64,000 nucleotides of DNA from Pseudonocardia abyssalis (GTDB lineage Bacteria; Actinomycetota; Actinomycetes; Mycobacteriales; Pseudonocardiaceae): the NCBI RefSeq assembly GCF_019263705.2, contig NZ_JADQDK010000001.1, positions 6,138,001 to 6,202,000 of the forward strand, given 5' to 3'. The notes beneath the pieces are model-generated. The model saw only the letters and a list, made by a program, of their open reading frames with translations, searched no databases and had not been told where the DNA came from. The translations under genes were made by a program, and so were the position numbers. How positions within the stretch are numbered: position 1 is the first letter of the stretch; each line of letters starts with the position of its first letter. Positions 18,178 to 27,294 of this stretch are shown piece by piece.

Positions 18178-18819
18178 CGACGCGGAGGCGCGCCGGAACA
18201 GCTGCGACGACCCCACCGGCACGAAGCCCGCGGCCAGCAGCGTGCGCAGGCTCGCGGCGTTGCCCGGCGCGCAGGCCGCCACCACCACGTCCCCCGCCGT
18301 GACGGAGGCGAGCGCGTCGCGGACCATCGCGCGTCCGGTCCCTCCGCGGACGGCGGGCGGTACCTCCATGCTCAGCTCCGTCAGCCCGGCGATCCCGCGC
18401 CCGAGCACTGCGATCTCGTCGCCGGTGGGGCGGCCGAGCACCCGCACGTCGTCACGCACGGCGCGGGCGAACGCGGCGCGCGGGTGCCCGACCAGGTCGG
18501 GCCGCCCCACCAGCACAGGCGGGCCGCCGGTGCCGCGGGCGACGAGCACGGCGTCGAGGCTGTCGATCCAGCCGTCCGGGCCCGCGAGCGCGGCGATCAG
18601 TCGCGGGTCGTGGGCGCCGCCGAACCCGTCGACGGGGCCGGGCACCGGACCGTCGACGGCGAGCACGGCGAACCCGGTGAACGCGACCACCGCCTCGACG
18701 CCCGGCCGCCACGGGGCCACCCGGATCCAGGTCCCGTCGGGTTCGGGGAACCGGCCGTCCGCGGCGTCCACGAGGAGCGTCGCGAGCGACCGATGAGTTC
18801 TGTCGGGGGTCGGCGTCAT
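18172..18819 (-). CDS. GNAT-family N-acetyltransferase-like protein
   Basis: A 215-residue protein whose C-terminal half has a GNAT-like acetyl-CoA site: VPPAVRGGTGRAMVRDALA followed by VVVAACAPGNAASLRTLLAAGFVPVGSSQLFRR. The N-terminal half (residues 1-110) is less typical. The substrate is unknown. ATG 18819 faces the divergent VOC gene with 39 bp between the two starts. Confidence 0.75.
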   Translation of the reverse strand: MTPTPDRTHRSLATLLVDAADGRFPEPDGTWIRVAPWRPGVEAVVAFTGFAVLAVDGPVPGPVDGFGGAHDPRLIAALAGPDGWIDSLDAVLVARGTGGPPVLVGRPDLVGHPRAAFARAVRDDVRVLGRPTGDEIAVLGRGIAGLTELSMEVPPAVRGGTGRAMVRDALASVTAGDVVVAACAPGNAASLRTLLAAGFVPVGSSQLFRRASASQ

Positions 18820-18858
18820 AGTGGCGTACGCACCGCATCGAGTGCCCCAGGAGAGATC

Positions 18859-19266
18859 ATGTCCCGCAAGCTGTTCGTCAACCTCCCCGTCGAGAACCTG
18901 GACGCCTCCGTCGCCTTCTTCACCGCGCTCGGCTTCACGTTCGACCCGAACTTCACCGACGGGAACGGCACCTGCATGCACGTCAACGAGCACACGTCGG
19001 TGATGCTGCTGGTGAAGAAGCGGTTCAGCGACTTCACCGACAAGACCATCGTCGACGCCCGCACCTCCGCCGAGGTGATCTTCGCGCTCTCCGCCGAGAG
19101 CCGCGAGGAGGTCGACCGGCTGGTGAGCACCGCGATCGCGAACGGTGGCAGCCCGGCGCAGGACGAACCGCAGGACCACGGCTTCATGTACGGCAACAGC
19201 TTCCACGACCTCGACGGGCACAACTGGGAGGTCATGTGGATGGACATGTCCCAGGTTCCGTCCTGA
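18859..19266 (+). CDS. VOC-family protein (PhnB/glyoxalase-like)
   Basis: A 135-residue protein beginning MSRKLFVNLPVENLDASVAFFTALGF, typical of the PhnB-like VOC group in which the first metal His is replaced (here Asn/Leu). It ends FHDLDGHNWEVMWMDMSQVP. Such proteins are often annotated as glyoxalase/bleomycin-resistance-like; the activity is unknown. An AGGAGAG site precedes the ATG. It overlaps the convergent FAD oxidoreductase by 35 bp. Confidence 0.88.
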   Translation: MSRKLFVNLPVENLDASVAFFTALGFTFDPNFTDGNGTCMHVNEHTSVMLLVKKRFSDFTDKTIVDARTSAEVIFALSAESREEVDRLVSTAIANGGSPAQDEPQDHGFMYGNSFHDLDGHNWEVMWMDMSQVPS

Positions 19267-20275
19267 GAACCTCCCGCGCCGCAGCCCGCCCGGCCCGGTT
19301 CGCGCCGATCGTGCTGGCGCTCGGCCCGTAGCCGACGAGGTGGACACGGGGGTCGGCGACGACCCGGGTGCCGTCCATCGCGATCCCGCCGCCGGGCCCG
19401 CGCAGGCGCAGCGGGGCAAGGTGGCCGAGCGCGGCCCGCCAGCCGGTGGCCCAGAGGACGACGTCGGCGTCGTATGTGGACCCGTCCGCCCACGCCACAC
19501 CGGTGGGCACCAGCCGGTCGAACATCGGCCGCCGCACCAGCACCCCGGCCTCCTGCGCTGCCTGCACCGCGGGGGTGCGCAGCAGCCCGGTCACCGAGAC
19601 GACGCTCCCCGGTGCCAGACCGGCCCGCACGCGCTCGTCGACGAGCGCGACGGCGGCACGCCCGTCGAAGGTCTCGTCGGAGAACACCGGCGGGCGCCGC
19701 GTCACCCACGCGGTGTCGACGGCCACGGCGGCGATCTCGATCAGCAGCTGCACCGCCGAGGTGCCCCCGCCGACGACCACGACCCGCTTCCCGACGAGCT
19801 CGTCCGGCCCGCGGTACTGGGCGACGTGCAGCTGGCGCCCGTCGAAGGTGCCGGGGTAGCGGGGCACGAACGGGCGGGTCCAGGTGCCGGTGGCGTTGAT
19901 CAGGGCACGGGTCGTCCAGGTGCCACGGTCGGTCTCCACCCGCAGGTCCGGGGCATCGTCGTGTACGCCGCGCACGTGCACCGGCCGAACGACCGCCAGC
20001 CCGAACTCGCGCTCGTAGTCGGCGAAGTACTCGGGTACCACCTCGGCGGCCGGGCGGGTGACGTCGGTCGGGTCGAAGTGCAGGCCGGGCAGGTCGTGGA
20101 TGCGGTGCGCGCCGTCGACGCGCAGGGTCGGCCAGCGGTGCCGCCACGCACCACCGGGTCCGTCCTCGCCGTCGAGCACCACGAAGTCGGCCCCCGCCCG
20201 GGCCAGCCCGGACGCGGCCGAGAGCCCGGCCTGCCCGGCCCCGATCACGACGACGTCGGTACGCACACCCGGCAC
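19232..20275 (-). CDS. FAD-dependent NAD(P)-binding oxidoreductase (CzcO-like)
   Basis: A protein of about 347 residues with two dinucleotide-binding motifs: FAD-binding VVIGAGQAGLSAASGLARAG at the N-terminus and NADPH-binding VVVVGGGTSAVQLL near residue 165. The intervening INATGTWTRPFVPRYPG resembles flavin monooxygenases of the CzcO/FMO type. The late ATGWR motif is conserved in this group. Substrate unknown. GTG 20275 or GTG 20266 could be the start; no clear ribosome site is visible. Confidence 0.85.
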   Translation of the reverse strand: MPGVRTDVVVIGAGQAGLSAASGLARAGADFVVLDGEDGPGGAWRHRWPTLRVDGAHRIHDLPGLHFDPTDVTRPAAEVVPEYFADYEREFGLAVVRPVHVRGVHDDAPDLRVETDRGTWTTRALINATGTWTRPFVPRYPGTFDGRQLHVAQYRGPDELVGKRVVVVGGGTSAVQLLIEIAAVAVDTAWVTRRPPVFSDETFDGRAAVALVDERVRAGLAPGSVVSVTGLLRTPAVQAAQEAGVLVRRPMFDRLVPTGVAWADGSTYDADVVLWATGWRAALGHLAPLRLRGPGGGIAMDGTRVVADPRVHLVGYGPSASTIGANRAGRAAAREVLRTEPGTCPST

Positions 20276-20295
20276 AACGCGCGAGCGCCCGGCGG

Positions 20296-20359
20296 CAGTC
20301 CCACCCCGCCGCAGTCCCACCCCACCGCAGTCCCACCCCACCGCAGTCCCACCCCACCG
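20296..20359. repeat. 16-bp tandem repeat, four copies
   Basis: The unit CAGTCCCACCCCACCG is repeated at 20296, 20312, 20328 and 20344; the first copy has G for A at one position. It fills the leader region upstream of the FAD oxidoreductase. It directly precedes a second tandem array of different, G-rich sequence. Confidence 0.92.
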
Positions 20360-20370
20360 CAGTGCATCGG

Positions 20371-20427
20371 CGGGGTGAGGCTGGGCGGGCGGGGTGAGGC
20401 TGGGCGGGCGGGGTGAGGCTGGGCGGG
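20371..20427. repeat. 19-bp tandem repeat, three perfect copies
   Basis: CGGGGTGAGGCTGGGCGGG is repeated exactly at 20371-20389, 20390-20408 and 20409-20427. The C-rich array just before it and this G-rich array give opposite strand asymmetry, so the single strand could fold back on itself. It lies between the FAD oxidoreductase and the dehydratase gene. Confidence 0.92.
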
Positions 20428-20460
20428 CGCGGGCCGGTTCAGGCGCGGCGGGCGGGTGGC

Positions 20461-21453
20461 TCAGGCGGCGGCGGGCTCCCGCGGCGGGAACGGGGTGGCG
20501 GCGAAGCGTCCGGTCCACACCGCCAGGTCGGCGGTCGTGGCGTTGCCGCCGCAGACCACCAGGCCCAGCCGGGCGTCCGGCCCGACGCGGTCGAGCACCC
20601 GCAGCGCCGCCGGCACCAGGCACCCGGCCGCGGGCTCCGCCCAGACCTTCGCCCGCTCGGCGAGGGTGAGGGTGCCGCGCACGGCGTCGGCATCGGACAC
20701 CACCAGGACGTCCTCGACGAGCGAGCGCACGTGGTCGAGCGTCAGCGGCGTCACGTACGGCGCACTCAGCGTGCTCACCACCGACGTCGGGGTGAACGAC
20801 ACCGGCGCCCCCGCGGCGAGCGCCTGCGACATCGCATCGGCCCCCTCGGTCTCCACACCCCACACGCGTACGCCCGATCCCGCGAACGCCGCCGCGATCC
20901 CGGAGATCAGCGCGCCGCCGCCGATGCTCACCAGCACGTCGGTCAGCCCGGGGGCGTCGGCCTCGAACTCGGCGCCGACCGTTCCCTGCGCGGCGATGAC
21001 GTCCCGGTCGTCGAACGGGTGCACGAGCGTCATCCCGCCCGCGACCAGCTCGTCGAGCAGGGCGAACGCGCCCGCCATGTCGTCGGTGAGCCGGACCTCG
21101 GCCCCGGAGGCGCGGCACGTCGACACGGCCCGCTCCGGCACCGACGACGGCATGACGATCGTCGCCGCGATCCCCAACGCCCCGGCGGTGTCGGCGACGG
21201 CGAGCCCGTGGTTGCCGCCGCTGACCGCCACCACCCCGGCGGCGCGTTCGGCGGGGGAGAGCCCGAGGAGCTTGTGGAACGCCCCACGCGGCTTGAACGA
21301 CCCGGTCCGCTGCAGCAGCTCGAGCTTGAGCGCGACGGGCACGCCCAGGTGCGCCGAGAGCCCGGGGGACTCCACGGTCGGGGTGCGCACCACGTGCCCG
21401 GCGATGCGGGCCCCGGCGGCGGCGATGTCGTCGATGGAGATCAGGTCGCTCAC
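20461..21453 (-). CDS. Threonine/serine dehydratase-like PLP enzyme
   Basis: A 330-residue fold-type II PLP enzyme: SFKPRGAFHKL has the Schiff-base Lys (near residue 53), SGGNHGLAVA the phosphate-cradle asparagine loop, and SIGGGALISG the glycine-rich phosphate site. Related to IlvA/TdcB and serine racemase; it lacks the C-terminal ACT regulatory domain of biosynthetic IlvA, so a catabolic or racemase role is likelier. GTG start at 21453. Confidence 0.9.
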   Translation of the reverse strand: MSDLISIDDIAAAGARIAGHVVRTPTVESPGLSAHLGVPVALKLELLQRTGSFKPRGAFHKLLGLSPAERAAGVVAVSGGNHGLAVADTAGALGIAATIVMPSSVPERAVSTCRASGAEVRLTDDMAGAFALLDELVAGGMTLVHPFDDRDVIAAQGTVGAEFEADAPGLTDVLVSIGGGALISGIAAAFAGSGVRVWGVETEGADAMSQALAAGAPVSFTPTSVVSTLSAPYVTPLTLDHVRSLVEDVLVVSDADAVRGTLTLAERAKVWAEPAAGCLVPAALRVLDRVGPDARLGLVVCGGNATTADLAVWTGRFAATPFPPREPAAA

Positions 21454-21473
21454 CCCCGCCACGGTAGGCGCCC

Positions 21474-22136
21474 TCAGCCGAGCACGTTCACCGCACGCGC
21501 GACGACCAGCGCCACCGTCACGAGCGACACCAGCGCCTGCACGAGCATCGCGACCTTCGTCCACCGCGAGAGCGGCAGCGTGTCGGTGGGGCTGAACGCG
21601 GTGGAGTTGGTGAAGGACACGTAGAGGTAGTCGACGAACACCGGTTCCCAGTCCGGGTCGGACACGTCGGGGGTCTGCATCTGGGCGAACAGGAAGTCCG
21701 GGTGCTCCGCGACGCCCGCCGCGCGGTCGGCCGGGCCGCCGCGGTCGAACTCCCAGTACAGCAGCGCGAACGCGATGACGTTGGTCAGCCAGATCGCCCC
21801 GCCGGTGGCGAGCAGGGGAGCGGCGTCGTCGCCGAACCGGCCGTCGACGAGCCCCACCACCAGGCCGACGACCGACAGCGCCGTCGCCAGCCCGACGAGC
21901 GACGCCAACCCGATGCCGAGCACCCGCAGCCGCTGCGACGCCCGGTCGATGCGCAGCGGGTTGCTCACCAGCAGCACCACGATGAGCAGCGCCTCCAGCC
22001 CCGGCAGCAGCCAGCGCGGGGTCGGCGTCACCTGGTCGGGCAGGCCGAGCTGCAGCGCGATCGCGACGACCACGGCGAGCAGCGCGGGCCAGCGGTGCTC
22101 GCCCCGCGTCCGCCGCCGCCACGCCGGTCCCGTCAC
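21474..22136 (-). CDS. Four- to six-helix integral membrane protein (DUF1345-like)
   Basis: A 220-residue protein with hydrophobic segments at about 17-35, 43-60, 75-100, 112-132, 175-190 and 195-215. The C-terminal stretch VDYLYVSFTNSTAFSPTD followed by a last helix resembles DUF1345 and two-helix ion-channel regions. Function unknown. GTG 22136 is the first codon consistent with the hydrophobic start. The stop is 20 bp from the dehydratase start, so the two may be co-transcribed. Confidence 0.75.
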   Translation of the reverse strand: MTGPAWRRRTRGEHRWPALLAVVVAIALQLGLPDQVTPTPRWLLPGLEALLIVVLLVSNPLRIDRASQRLRVLGIGLASLVGLATALSVVGLVVGLVDGRFGDDAAPLLATGGAIWLTNVIAFALLYWEFDRGGPADRAAGVAEHPDFLFAQMQTPDVSDPDWEPVFVDYLYVSFTNSTAFSPTDTLPLSRWTKVAMLVQALVSLVTVALVVARAVNVLG

Positions 22137-22198
22137 GCGCGGAACGCTAGTCGTGCGCGGAAACCGTGGCCGGGCGACGGTTTCCGCGCACGGGTGCC

Positions 22199-23908
22199 TC
22201 AGCGCAGCGGGACCACTTCCGGCGCCCCCATCCGGGCGGAGTCGGCGGTCTCGTCGTCGGGCATCTTCTGGCTCTCCCGCTCGGCGTCGACGCGCTTGCG
22301 GTAGTGCTCCACCTCGCGCGCGATCTGGTCGTCGCTCCACCCCAGGACGGGGGCGATGAGCGCGGCGGCCTCGTCGACCGACCCGATGCCCCGGTCGAAC
22401 GTCTCGATCGAGATCCGGGTGCGGCGGGCGAGGACGTCCTCCAGGTGGCGGGCGCCCTCGTACTGCGCCGCGTAGACGATCTCGGCGCGCAGGTAGTCCG
22501 GTGCCCCGGCGAGCGGCTCGCCGAGCGTCGGATCGCCCGCCACGAGGTCGAGCACCTCGTGGATCATCGACCCGTAGCGGCCCAGCAGGTGCGCGATCCG
22601 GGCCTCGTGCAGCCCGTACTGCGCGGCCAGGACGTACCGGGCGTTCTTCAGCGCGGTGAACCCCTCGGCGCCGAGCAGCGGCACGTTCTCGGTGACCGAG
22701 CTCGGCACCTTCGCGTCGAGCGCGTGCACCGCCGCGTCCACGGCGTCCTTGGCCATGATCCGGTAGGTCGTGTACTTCCCCCCGGCGACGACGACGAGCC
22801 CCGGCGCGGTGTGCGCCACCGCGTGCTCGCGCGACAGCTTCGACGTGGCGTCGGACTCGCCCGAGAGCAGCGGCCGCAGCCCGGCGTAGACGCCCTCCAC
22901 GTCGGCGTGCGTGAGCGGCTGCTCCAGCACCTCGTTGACGTGGTCGAGCAGGTAGTCGATGTCGGCGGCCGACGCGGCCGGGTGGGCCTTGTCGAGGTCC
23001 CAGTCGGTGTCGGTGGTGCCGACGATCCAGTGCCGCCCCCACGGGATGACGAACAGCACCGACTTCTCGGTGCGCAGGATCAGCCCCGAGTCGCCCTGGA
23101 TGCGGTCGCGCGGCACGACCAGGTGGATGCCCTTGCTCGCCCGGACCTTGAACTGCCCGCGCTCGCCGACCATCGACTGGGTGTCGTCGGTCCACACCCC
23201 GGTGGCGTTGATGACCTGCTTGGCGTGCACCTTGATCGTGCGGCCGGACTCCAGGTCGTGGACCTCGGCCCCGGTGACGCGCTCGCCCTCGCGCAGCAGG
23301 CCGACCACGCGCGAGCGGGTGGCCACGTGCGCGCCGTACGCGGCGGCGGTGCGGGCGATGAACATCGTGTGCCGGGCGTCGTCGACCTGCGCGTCGTAGT
23401 ACTGCAGCGCGCCGACGAGTGCGTCCTTGCGCAGCGACGGCACGATCCGGCGCGCGCCGCGGCGGGTGAGGTGGCGGTGCAGCGGCAGCCCCGCGCTGTG
23501 TCCGGACGCGCGGGCGAGCACGTCGTAGAGCGCCACCCCGGCCCCGGCGTAGATCCGCTCCCAGGCGCGGTGCCTGAGCGGGTAGATGAACGGCACCGGT
23601 CGGATGAGGTGCGGGGCCAGCTTCTCGATGAGCAGGCCGCGCTCGGAGAGGGCCTCGGCGACCAGCCGGAAGTCCAGCATCTCCAGGTAGCGCAGGCCGC
23701 CGTGGATGAGCTTGCTCGACCTGCTCGACGTCCCCGACGCGAAGTCGCGGGCCTCGACGAGCCCGACGGTCAGCCCCCGGGTGGCGGCGTCGAGGGCGCT
23801 TCCCGCACCCACGACACCGCCCCCGACGACCAGCACGTCGAGTTCGGTCGACGCCATCGCCTCCAGTGCCGACTCCCGTGCGGCGGGGGAGAGCGCGACC
23901 GATCTCAT
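22199..23908 (-). CDS. glpD: Glycerol-3-phosphate dehydrogenase
   Basis: A 569-residue membrane-associated FAD enzyme oxidising sn-glycerol 3-phosphate to dihydroxyacetone phosphate and feeding electrons to quinone. VVGGGVVGAGSALDAATRG is the FAD motif (near residue 27); SSRSSKLIHGGLRYLE is the conserved GlpD signature. A C-terminal DAO_C domain ends the protein. ATG 23908 is preceded by AAGGGA. It is the last gene of glpF-glpK-glpD, 44 bp after glpK, and completes glycerol catabolism. Confidence 0.96.
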   Translation of the reverse strand: MRSVALSPAARESALEAMASTELDVLVVGGGVVGAGSALDAATRGLTVGLVEARDFASGTSSRSSKLIHGGLRYLEMLDFRLVAEALSERGLLIEKLAPHLIRPVPFIYPLRHRAWERIYAGAGVALYDVLARASGHSAGLPLHRHLTRRGARRIVPSLRKDALVGALQYYDAQVDDARHTMFIARTAAAYGAHVATRSRVVGLLREGERVTGAEVHDLESGRTIKVHAKQVINATGVWTDDTQSMVGERGQFKVRASKGIHLVVPRDRIQGDSGLILRTEKSVLFVIPWGRHWIVGTTDTDWDLDKAHPAASAADIDYLLDHVNEVLEQPLTHADVEGVYAGLRPLLSGESDATSKLSREHAVAHTAPGLVVVAGGKYTTYRIMAKDAVDAAVHALDAKVPSSVTENVPLLGAEGFTALKNARYVLAAQYGLHEARIAHLLGRYGSMIHEVLDLVAGDPTLGEPLAGAPDYLRAEIVYAAQYEGARHLEDVLARRTRISIETFDRGIGSVDEAAALIAPVLGWSDDQIAREVEHYRKRVDAERESQKMPDDETADSARMGAPEVVPLR

Positions 23909-23952
23909 GGTGTGTCCCTTCGTTCGTTCGTTCGTCGTGGGGCGAGGGTCTC

Positions 23953-25470
23953 TCAGCCCACGTCTACCCAGTCCAACGTCCGCGTGACGGCCTTCTTCCA
24001 CTGCGCGTAACCAGCGTCACGCTGGTCCTCGGACCACTCCGGTGTCCACTGCTTCGACTCGTTCCAGTTGGTGCGCAACTCGTCGGTGTTCTTCCAGAAG
24101 CCCACGGCGAGCCCGGCCGCGTACGCCGCGCCCAGTGCCGTCGTCTCCGCGACGACGGGCCGGCTGACCGGCACGCCGAGCACGTCGGCCTGGATCTGCA
24201 TGCACAGCTCGTTGGCGGTGACGCCGCCGTCGACCTTGAGCACCTCCAGGTGCACCCCGGAGTCCTTCTCCATCGCCTCGGCGACGTCGCGGCTCTGGTA
24301 GCAGATCGCCTCCAGCGCGGCGCGGGCCAGGTGCGCGTTGGTGTTGTAGCGCGACAGGCCGACGATCGCGCCGCGGGCGTCGGAGCGCCAGTAGGGCGCG
24401 AACAGCCCGGAGAACGCGGGCACGAAGTAGACGCCGCCGTTGTCCTCGACCTGGCGGGCCAGCGTCTCGCTCTCCGAGGCGCCGGAGATGATGCCGAGCT
24501 GGTCGCGCAGCCACTGGATGGCCGAGCCGGTGACGGCGATCGACCCCTCCAGGCAGTAGACGACGGGCTCGTCGCCGAACTTGTAGCCCACGGTCGTCAG
24601 CAGGCCCGCCTTCGACCGCACCAGCTCGGTGCCGGTGTTGAGCAGCATGAAGTTGCCGGTGCCGTAGGTGTTCTTGGCCTCGCCGGGGGCGAAGCAGACC
24701 TGGCCGACGGTGGCGGTCTGCTGGTCGCCGAGGTCGCCGGTGATGAGCACCTCGCCGCCGAACGGGCCGTTCGTCAGCGTCGTGCCGTAGCCGCCGGGGC
24801 AGGAGCTGGGCTTGATCTCCGGCAGCATCGAGCGCGGGATGTCGAAGAAGCCGAGCAGCTCGTCGTCCCAGTCGAGGGTCTCGAGGTTCATCAGCATGGT
24901 GCGGCTGGCGTTGGTCGGGTCGGTGACGTGCACCCCTCCGTTCACGCCCCCGGTGAGCTGCCAGATCAGCCACGTGTCGGTGTTGCCGAAGATCGCGTCG
25001 CCGCTCTCGGCGAGCTCGCGCGCCCCGTCGACGTTCTCCAGGATCCACTGGATCTTGCCGCCGGAGAAGTACGTGGCCGGGGGCAGCCCGGCCTTCTGCC
25101 GGATGACGTCGCCGCGGCCGTCCTTGTCCAGGGCGGTGGCGATGCGGTCGGTGCGGGTGTCCTGCCAGACGATCGCGTTGTAGAGCGGGCGGCCGGTGCG
25201 CCTGTTCCACACCACCGCGGTCTCGCGCTGGTTGGTGATCCCCAGCGCGACCAGGTCCGACGCCGACAGCCCGGTCTTGTTCAGCCCGGTCTGGATGACG
25301 GCGGAGGTGCGCTCCCAGATCTCGACGGGGTTGTGCTCGACCCAGCCGGCCTGCGGGAGGATCTGCTCGTGCTCGAGCTGGTGGCGGCCCACCTCGTTGC
25401 CGCTGTGATCGAAGATCATGAAGCGGGTGCTGGTGGTGCCCTGGTCGACGGCTCCGACGAACTCTGCCAT
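23953..25470 (-). CDS. glpK: Glycerol kinase (first copy, in the glp operon)
   Basis: A 505-residue FGGY-family kinase phosphorylating glycerol to glycerol 3-phosphate. It has VDQGTTSTR for phosphate binding, [30 protein letters not shown] and [14 protein letters not shown] near the ATP site. ATG 25470 lies 7 bp after GAGGAG, so is preferred over a GTG one codon earlier. It lies between glpF (19 bp) and glpD (44 bp). Confidence 0.96.
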   Translation of the reverse strand: MAEFVGAVDQGTTSTRFMIFDHSGNEVGRHQLEHEQILPQAGWVEHNPVEIWERTSAVIQTGLNKTGLSASDLVALGITNQRETAVVWNRRTGRPLYNAIVWQDTRTDRIATALDKDGRGDVIRQKAGLPPATYFSGGKIQWILENVDGARELAESGDAIFGNTDTWLIWQLTGGVNGGVHVTDPTNASRTMLMNLETLDWDDELLGFFDIPRSMLPEIKPSSCPGGYGTTLTNGPFGGEVLITGDLGDQQTATVGQVCFAPGEAKNTYGTGNFMLLNTGTELVRSKAGLLTTVGYKFGDEPVVYCLEGSIAVTGSAIQWLRDQLGIISGASESETLARQVEDNGGVYFVPAFSGLFAPYWRSDARGAIVGLSRYNTNAHLARAALEAICYQSRDVAEAMEKDSGVHLEVLKVDGGVTANELCMQIQADVLGVPVSRPVVAETTALGAAYAAGLAVGFWKNTDELRTNWNESKQWTPEWSEDQRDAGYAQWKKAVTRTLDWVDVG

Positions 25471-25489
25471 CACTGTTCTCCTCGCTGAG

Positions 25490-26299
25490 TCAGGCGTTCT
25501 GGTTGGGCTCGGACACCACGACGGCCTCCGGTTCGTTCGGCAGGAACCCCTCGATCATGTACGTGAACAGCGCCCCGCCGATCAGGCCCCCGATGATCGG
25601 GGCGATGATCGGCAACCAGAAGTAGAGATCGCCGTTCTGGTCGAGGAACGCGGTCGTGTAGCCGGTGACGAACGACGCCAGCCGCGGACCGAAGTCCCGG
25701 GCCGGGTTGATCGCGTAGCCGGCGTTCGCGCCCCACGCCATGCCGATGCCGACGACGAGCAGCCCGACGACCACCGGCCCGAGGTTCGCCATCGGCGGGT
25801 TGTTGGCCGCGGTCGTCAGCGCGAAGATGACGAACACGAGGATCGCGGTGCCGACGATCTGGTCGAAGAACGCCGTGCCGACGCCGACGCCCTCGACCCC
25901 GTTGCCGGGCAGTGTCGAGAAGATGCCCTGCGTGGCGATGGTGTGGCCCGGGTCGACCTTGTTGATCAGGTCGGAGTAGACGAAGCGCACGATCAGCGCG
26001 GCGACGAACGCGCCCGCGGTCTGCGCGAGCGCGTACGGCGCCACCTTGCGCCAGGAGAAACCCTTGAACGCGGCGAGCGCGATCGTCACCGCCGGGTTGA
26101 GGTGCGCGCCGGACAGCCGGGCCGCGACGTAGACGCCCAGCGTGACGCCGATGCCCCAGGCCCACGTGATCGAGTCGTGGTCGCCGAGGCTGCCGTCGGG
26201 TGTGGTGACGACCTGCGCCACCACCCCCGTACCGAACAGGATGAGGATCATGGTGCCGAGGAACTCGGCACTCAGCTCACCCAGGTAGGAGTTCTTCAT
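25490..26299 (-). CDS. glpF: Glycerol facilitator (MIP/aquaporin family)
   Basis: A 269-residue membrane channel with both aquaporin signatures, HLNPAVT (near residue 67) and [10 protein letters not shown] (near 200). The Asp after the second NPAR is typical of glycerol-conducting GlpF channels. It should let glycerol enter by diffusion before trapping by glpK. ATG 26299 follows GAGAGGA. It is the first gene of the operon, whose promoter must lie in the 151-bp gap shared with the IclR regulator. Confidence 0.95.
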   Translation of the reverse strand: MKNSYLGELSAEFLGTMILILFGTGVVAQVVTTPDGSLGDHDSITWAWGIGVTLGVYVAARLSGAHLNPAVTIALAAFKGFSWRKVAPYALAQTAGAFVAALIVRFVYSDLINKVDPGHTIATQGIFSTLPGNGVEGVGVGTAFFDQIVGTAILVFVIFALTTAANNPPMANLGPVVVGLLVVGIGMAWGANAGYAINPARDFGPRLASFVTGYTTAFLDQNGDLYFWLPIIAPIIGGLIGGALFTYMIEGFLPNEPEAVVVSEPNQNA

Positions 26300-26387
26300 C
26301 GGTGAAGTCCTCTCTCGTCGGCCGCCCCCACAGACAGGCCGTGACACCGGACGCTAGGAACGGCGCCGACGCGGGTCAACGCGAGGT

Positions 26388-26404
26388 GTTCGACATTGTC
26401 GAAC
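26388..26404. promoter_or_regulatory. Perfect palindrome, probable IclR-type operator
   Basis: GTTCGACA (26388-26395) and TGTCGAAC (26397-26404) are perfect inverted 8-bp arms around one T. It lies in the gap between glpF and the divergent IclR gene, 47 bp before the regulator start and 89 bp before glpF. IclR/GylR regulators bind such short palindromes, so control of both directions is likely (inference). Confidence 0.8.
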
Positions 26405-26450
26405 CGCCGTTCGGACGCAGGTCACACTCCCGGGGGTTAGGGTCGGCGGG

Positions 26451-27215
26451 ATGCCGGGTTCCATCCAGTCGATCGAGCGCGCCGCCGCGATGCTGCGGCT
26501 CCTGGGCAGCACCGACCGGCCGCTGGGGATCAACGAGATGGCCGCGGCGCTGGACCTGCCCCGGCCCACCGCGCACGGGATCGTCCGCACGCTGCGCGAG
26601 GTCGGGTTCGTCGAGCAGGACCCGTCGTCGCGCTACGTGCTGGGCAGCGCGCTGCGCGAGCTGGGCCGCGGTGGCTGGGACCGGCACGACCTGCGTGCCC
26701 GGGCCATGAACTGGGCCGACTCGTTGGCCGGGAGCACCGGGCTCGCCGTCCAGCTCGGCGTGCCCGACGCGGGCGCGGTGCGGCTGGTGCACCACGTCTT
26801 CCGCCCGGACGGCACGCCGCAGTCCATCCGCACCGGCGACGAGCAGCCGTTGCACGCCACCGCACTGGGCAAGTGCCTGCTCGCGTTCGCCCCCGTCGCG
26901 ACGCCACCCCCACGGGACCTGACGCTCACCCGCTACACCGGCCGCACCTGCGTCACCGTCGCGGCGCTGGACGCCCAGCTCGCGGTGGCGCGGCGGCGCG
27001 GCTGGGCGGGCGACAGCGGGGAGTTCGCGCCCGGCGTCGGTGGTGCCGCGGTGGCACTGCGGGGCAGCGGCGGCCTGGTGGCGGGGGCGATCGGCGTCGT
27101 CGGGCCGGTGGAGGAGCTGTTCGGGATCGGCGGCGAGCTGCGGGCGGCGGTGGCGGTGCACCTGGTCGCGGCCGCACGGGAGATCTCGGCGTCGCTGGTG
27201 GAGGGGACGGCGTGA
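26451..27215 (+). CDS. IclR-family regulator of the glycerol genes
   Basis: A 254-residue regulator. Residues 1-62 form a winged helix (SIERAAAMLRLLGS, then LPRPTAHGIVRTLREVGFV as recognition helix). Residues 80-245 form the IclR effector domain, including LHATALGKCLLAFA. Position between two glycerol kinase genes and the palindrome upstream suggest it controls glycerol use like Streptomyces GylR, probably as a repressor relieved by glycerol 3-phosphate (inference from the family). Confidence 0.9.
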   Translation: MPGSIQSIERAAAMLRLLGSTDRPLGINEMAAALDLPRPTAHGIVRTLREVGFVEQDPSSRYVLGSALRELGRGGWDRHDLRARAMNWADSLAGSTGLAVQLGVPDAGAVRLVHHVFRPDGTPQSIRTGDEQPLHATALGKCLLAFAPVATPPPRDLTLTRYTGRTCVTVAALDAQLAVARRRGWAGDSGEFAPGVGGAAVALRGSGGLVAGAIGVVGPVEELFGIGGELRAAVAVHLVAAAREISASLVEGTA

Positions 27216-27231
27216 CGCCCTCCGGGTTGCA

Positions 27232-27276
27232 GCATGGCCACCTTCACAGGACTCCACGGCGTGAAGGCGGCCATGC
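27232..27276. terminator. Long hairpin between iclR and the second glpK
   Basis: GCATGGCCACCTTCAC (27232-27247) pairs with GTGAAGGCGGCCATGC (27261-27276), 15 of 16 pairs around a 13-nt loop. It starts 17 bp after the regulator stop and ends just before the second glycerol kinase start. It could terminate the regulator transcript or attenuate the kinase. Confidence 0.75.
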
Positions 27277-27294
27277 GGCGACGTGGGGCAGGCA

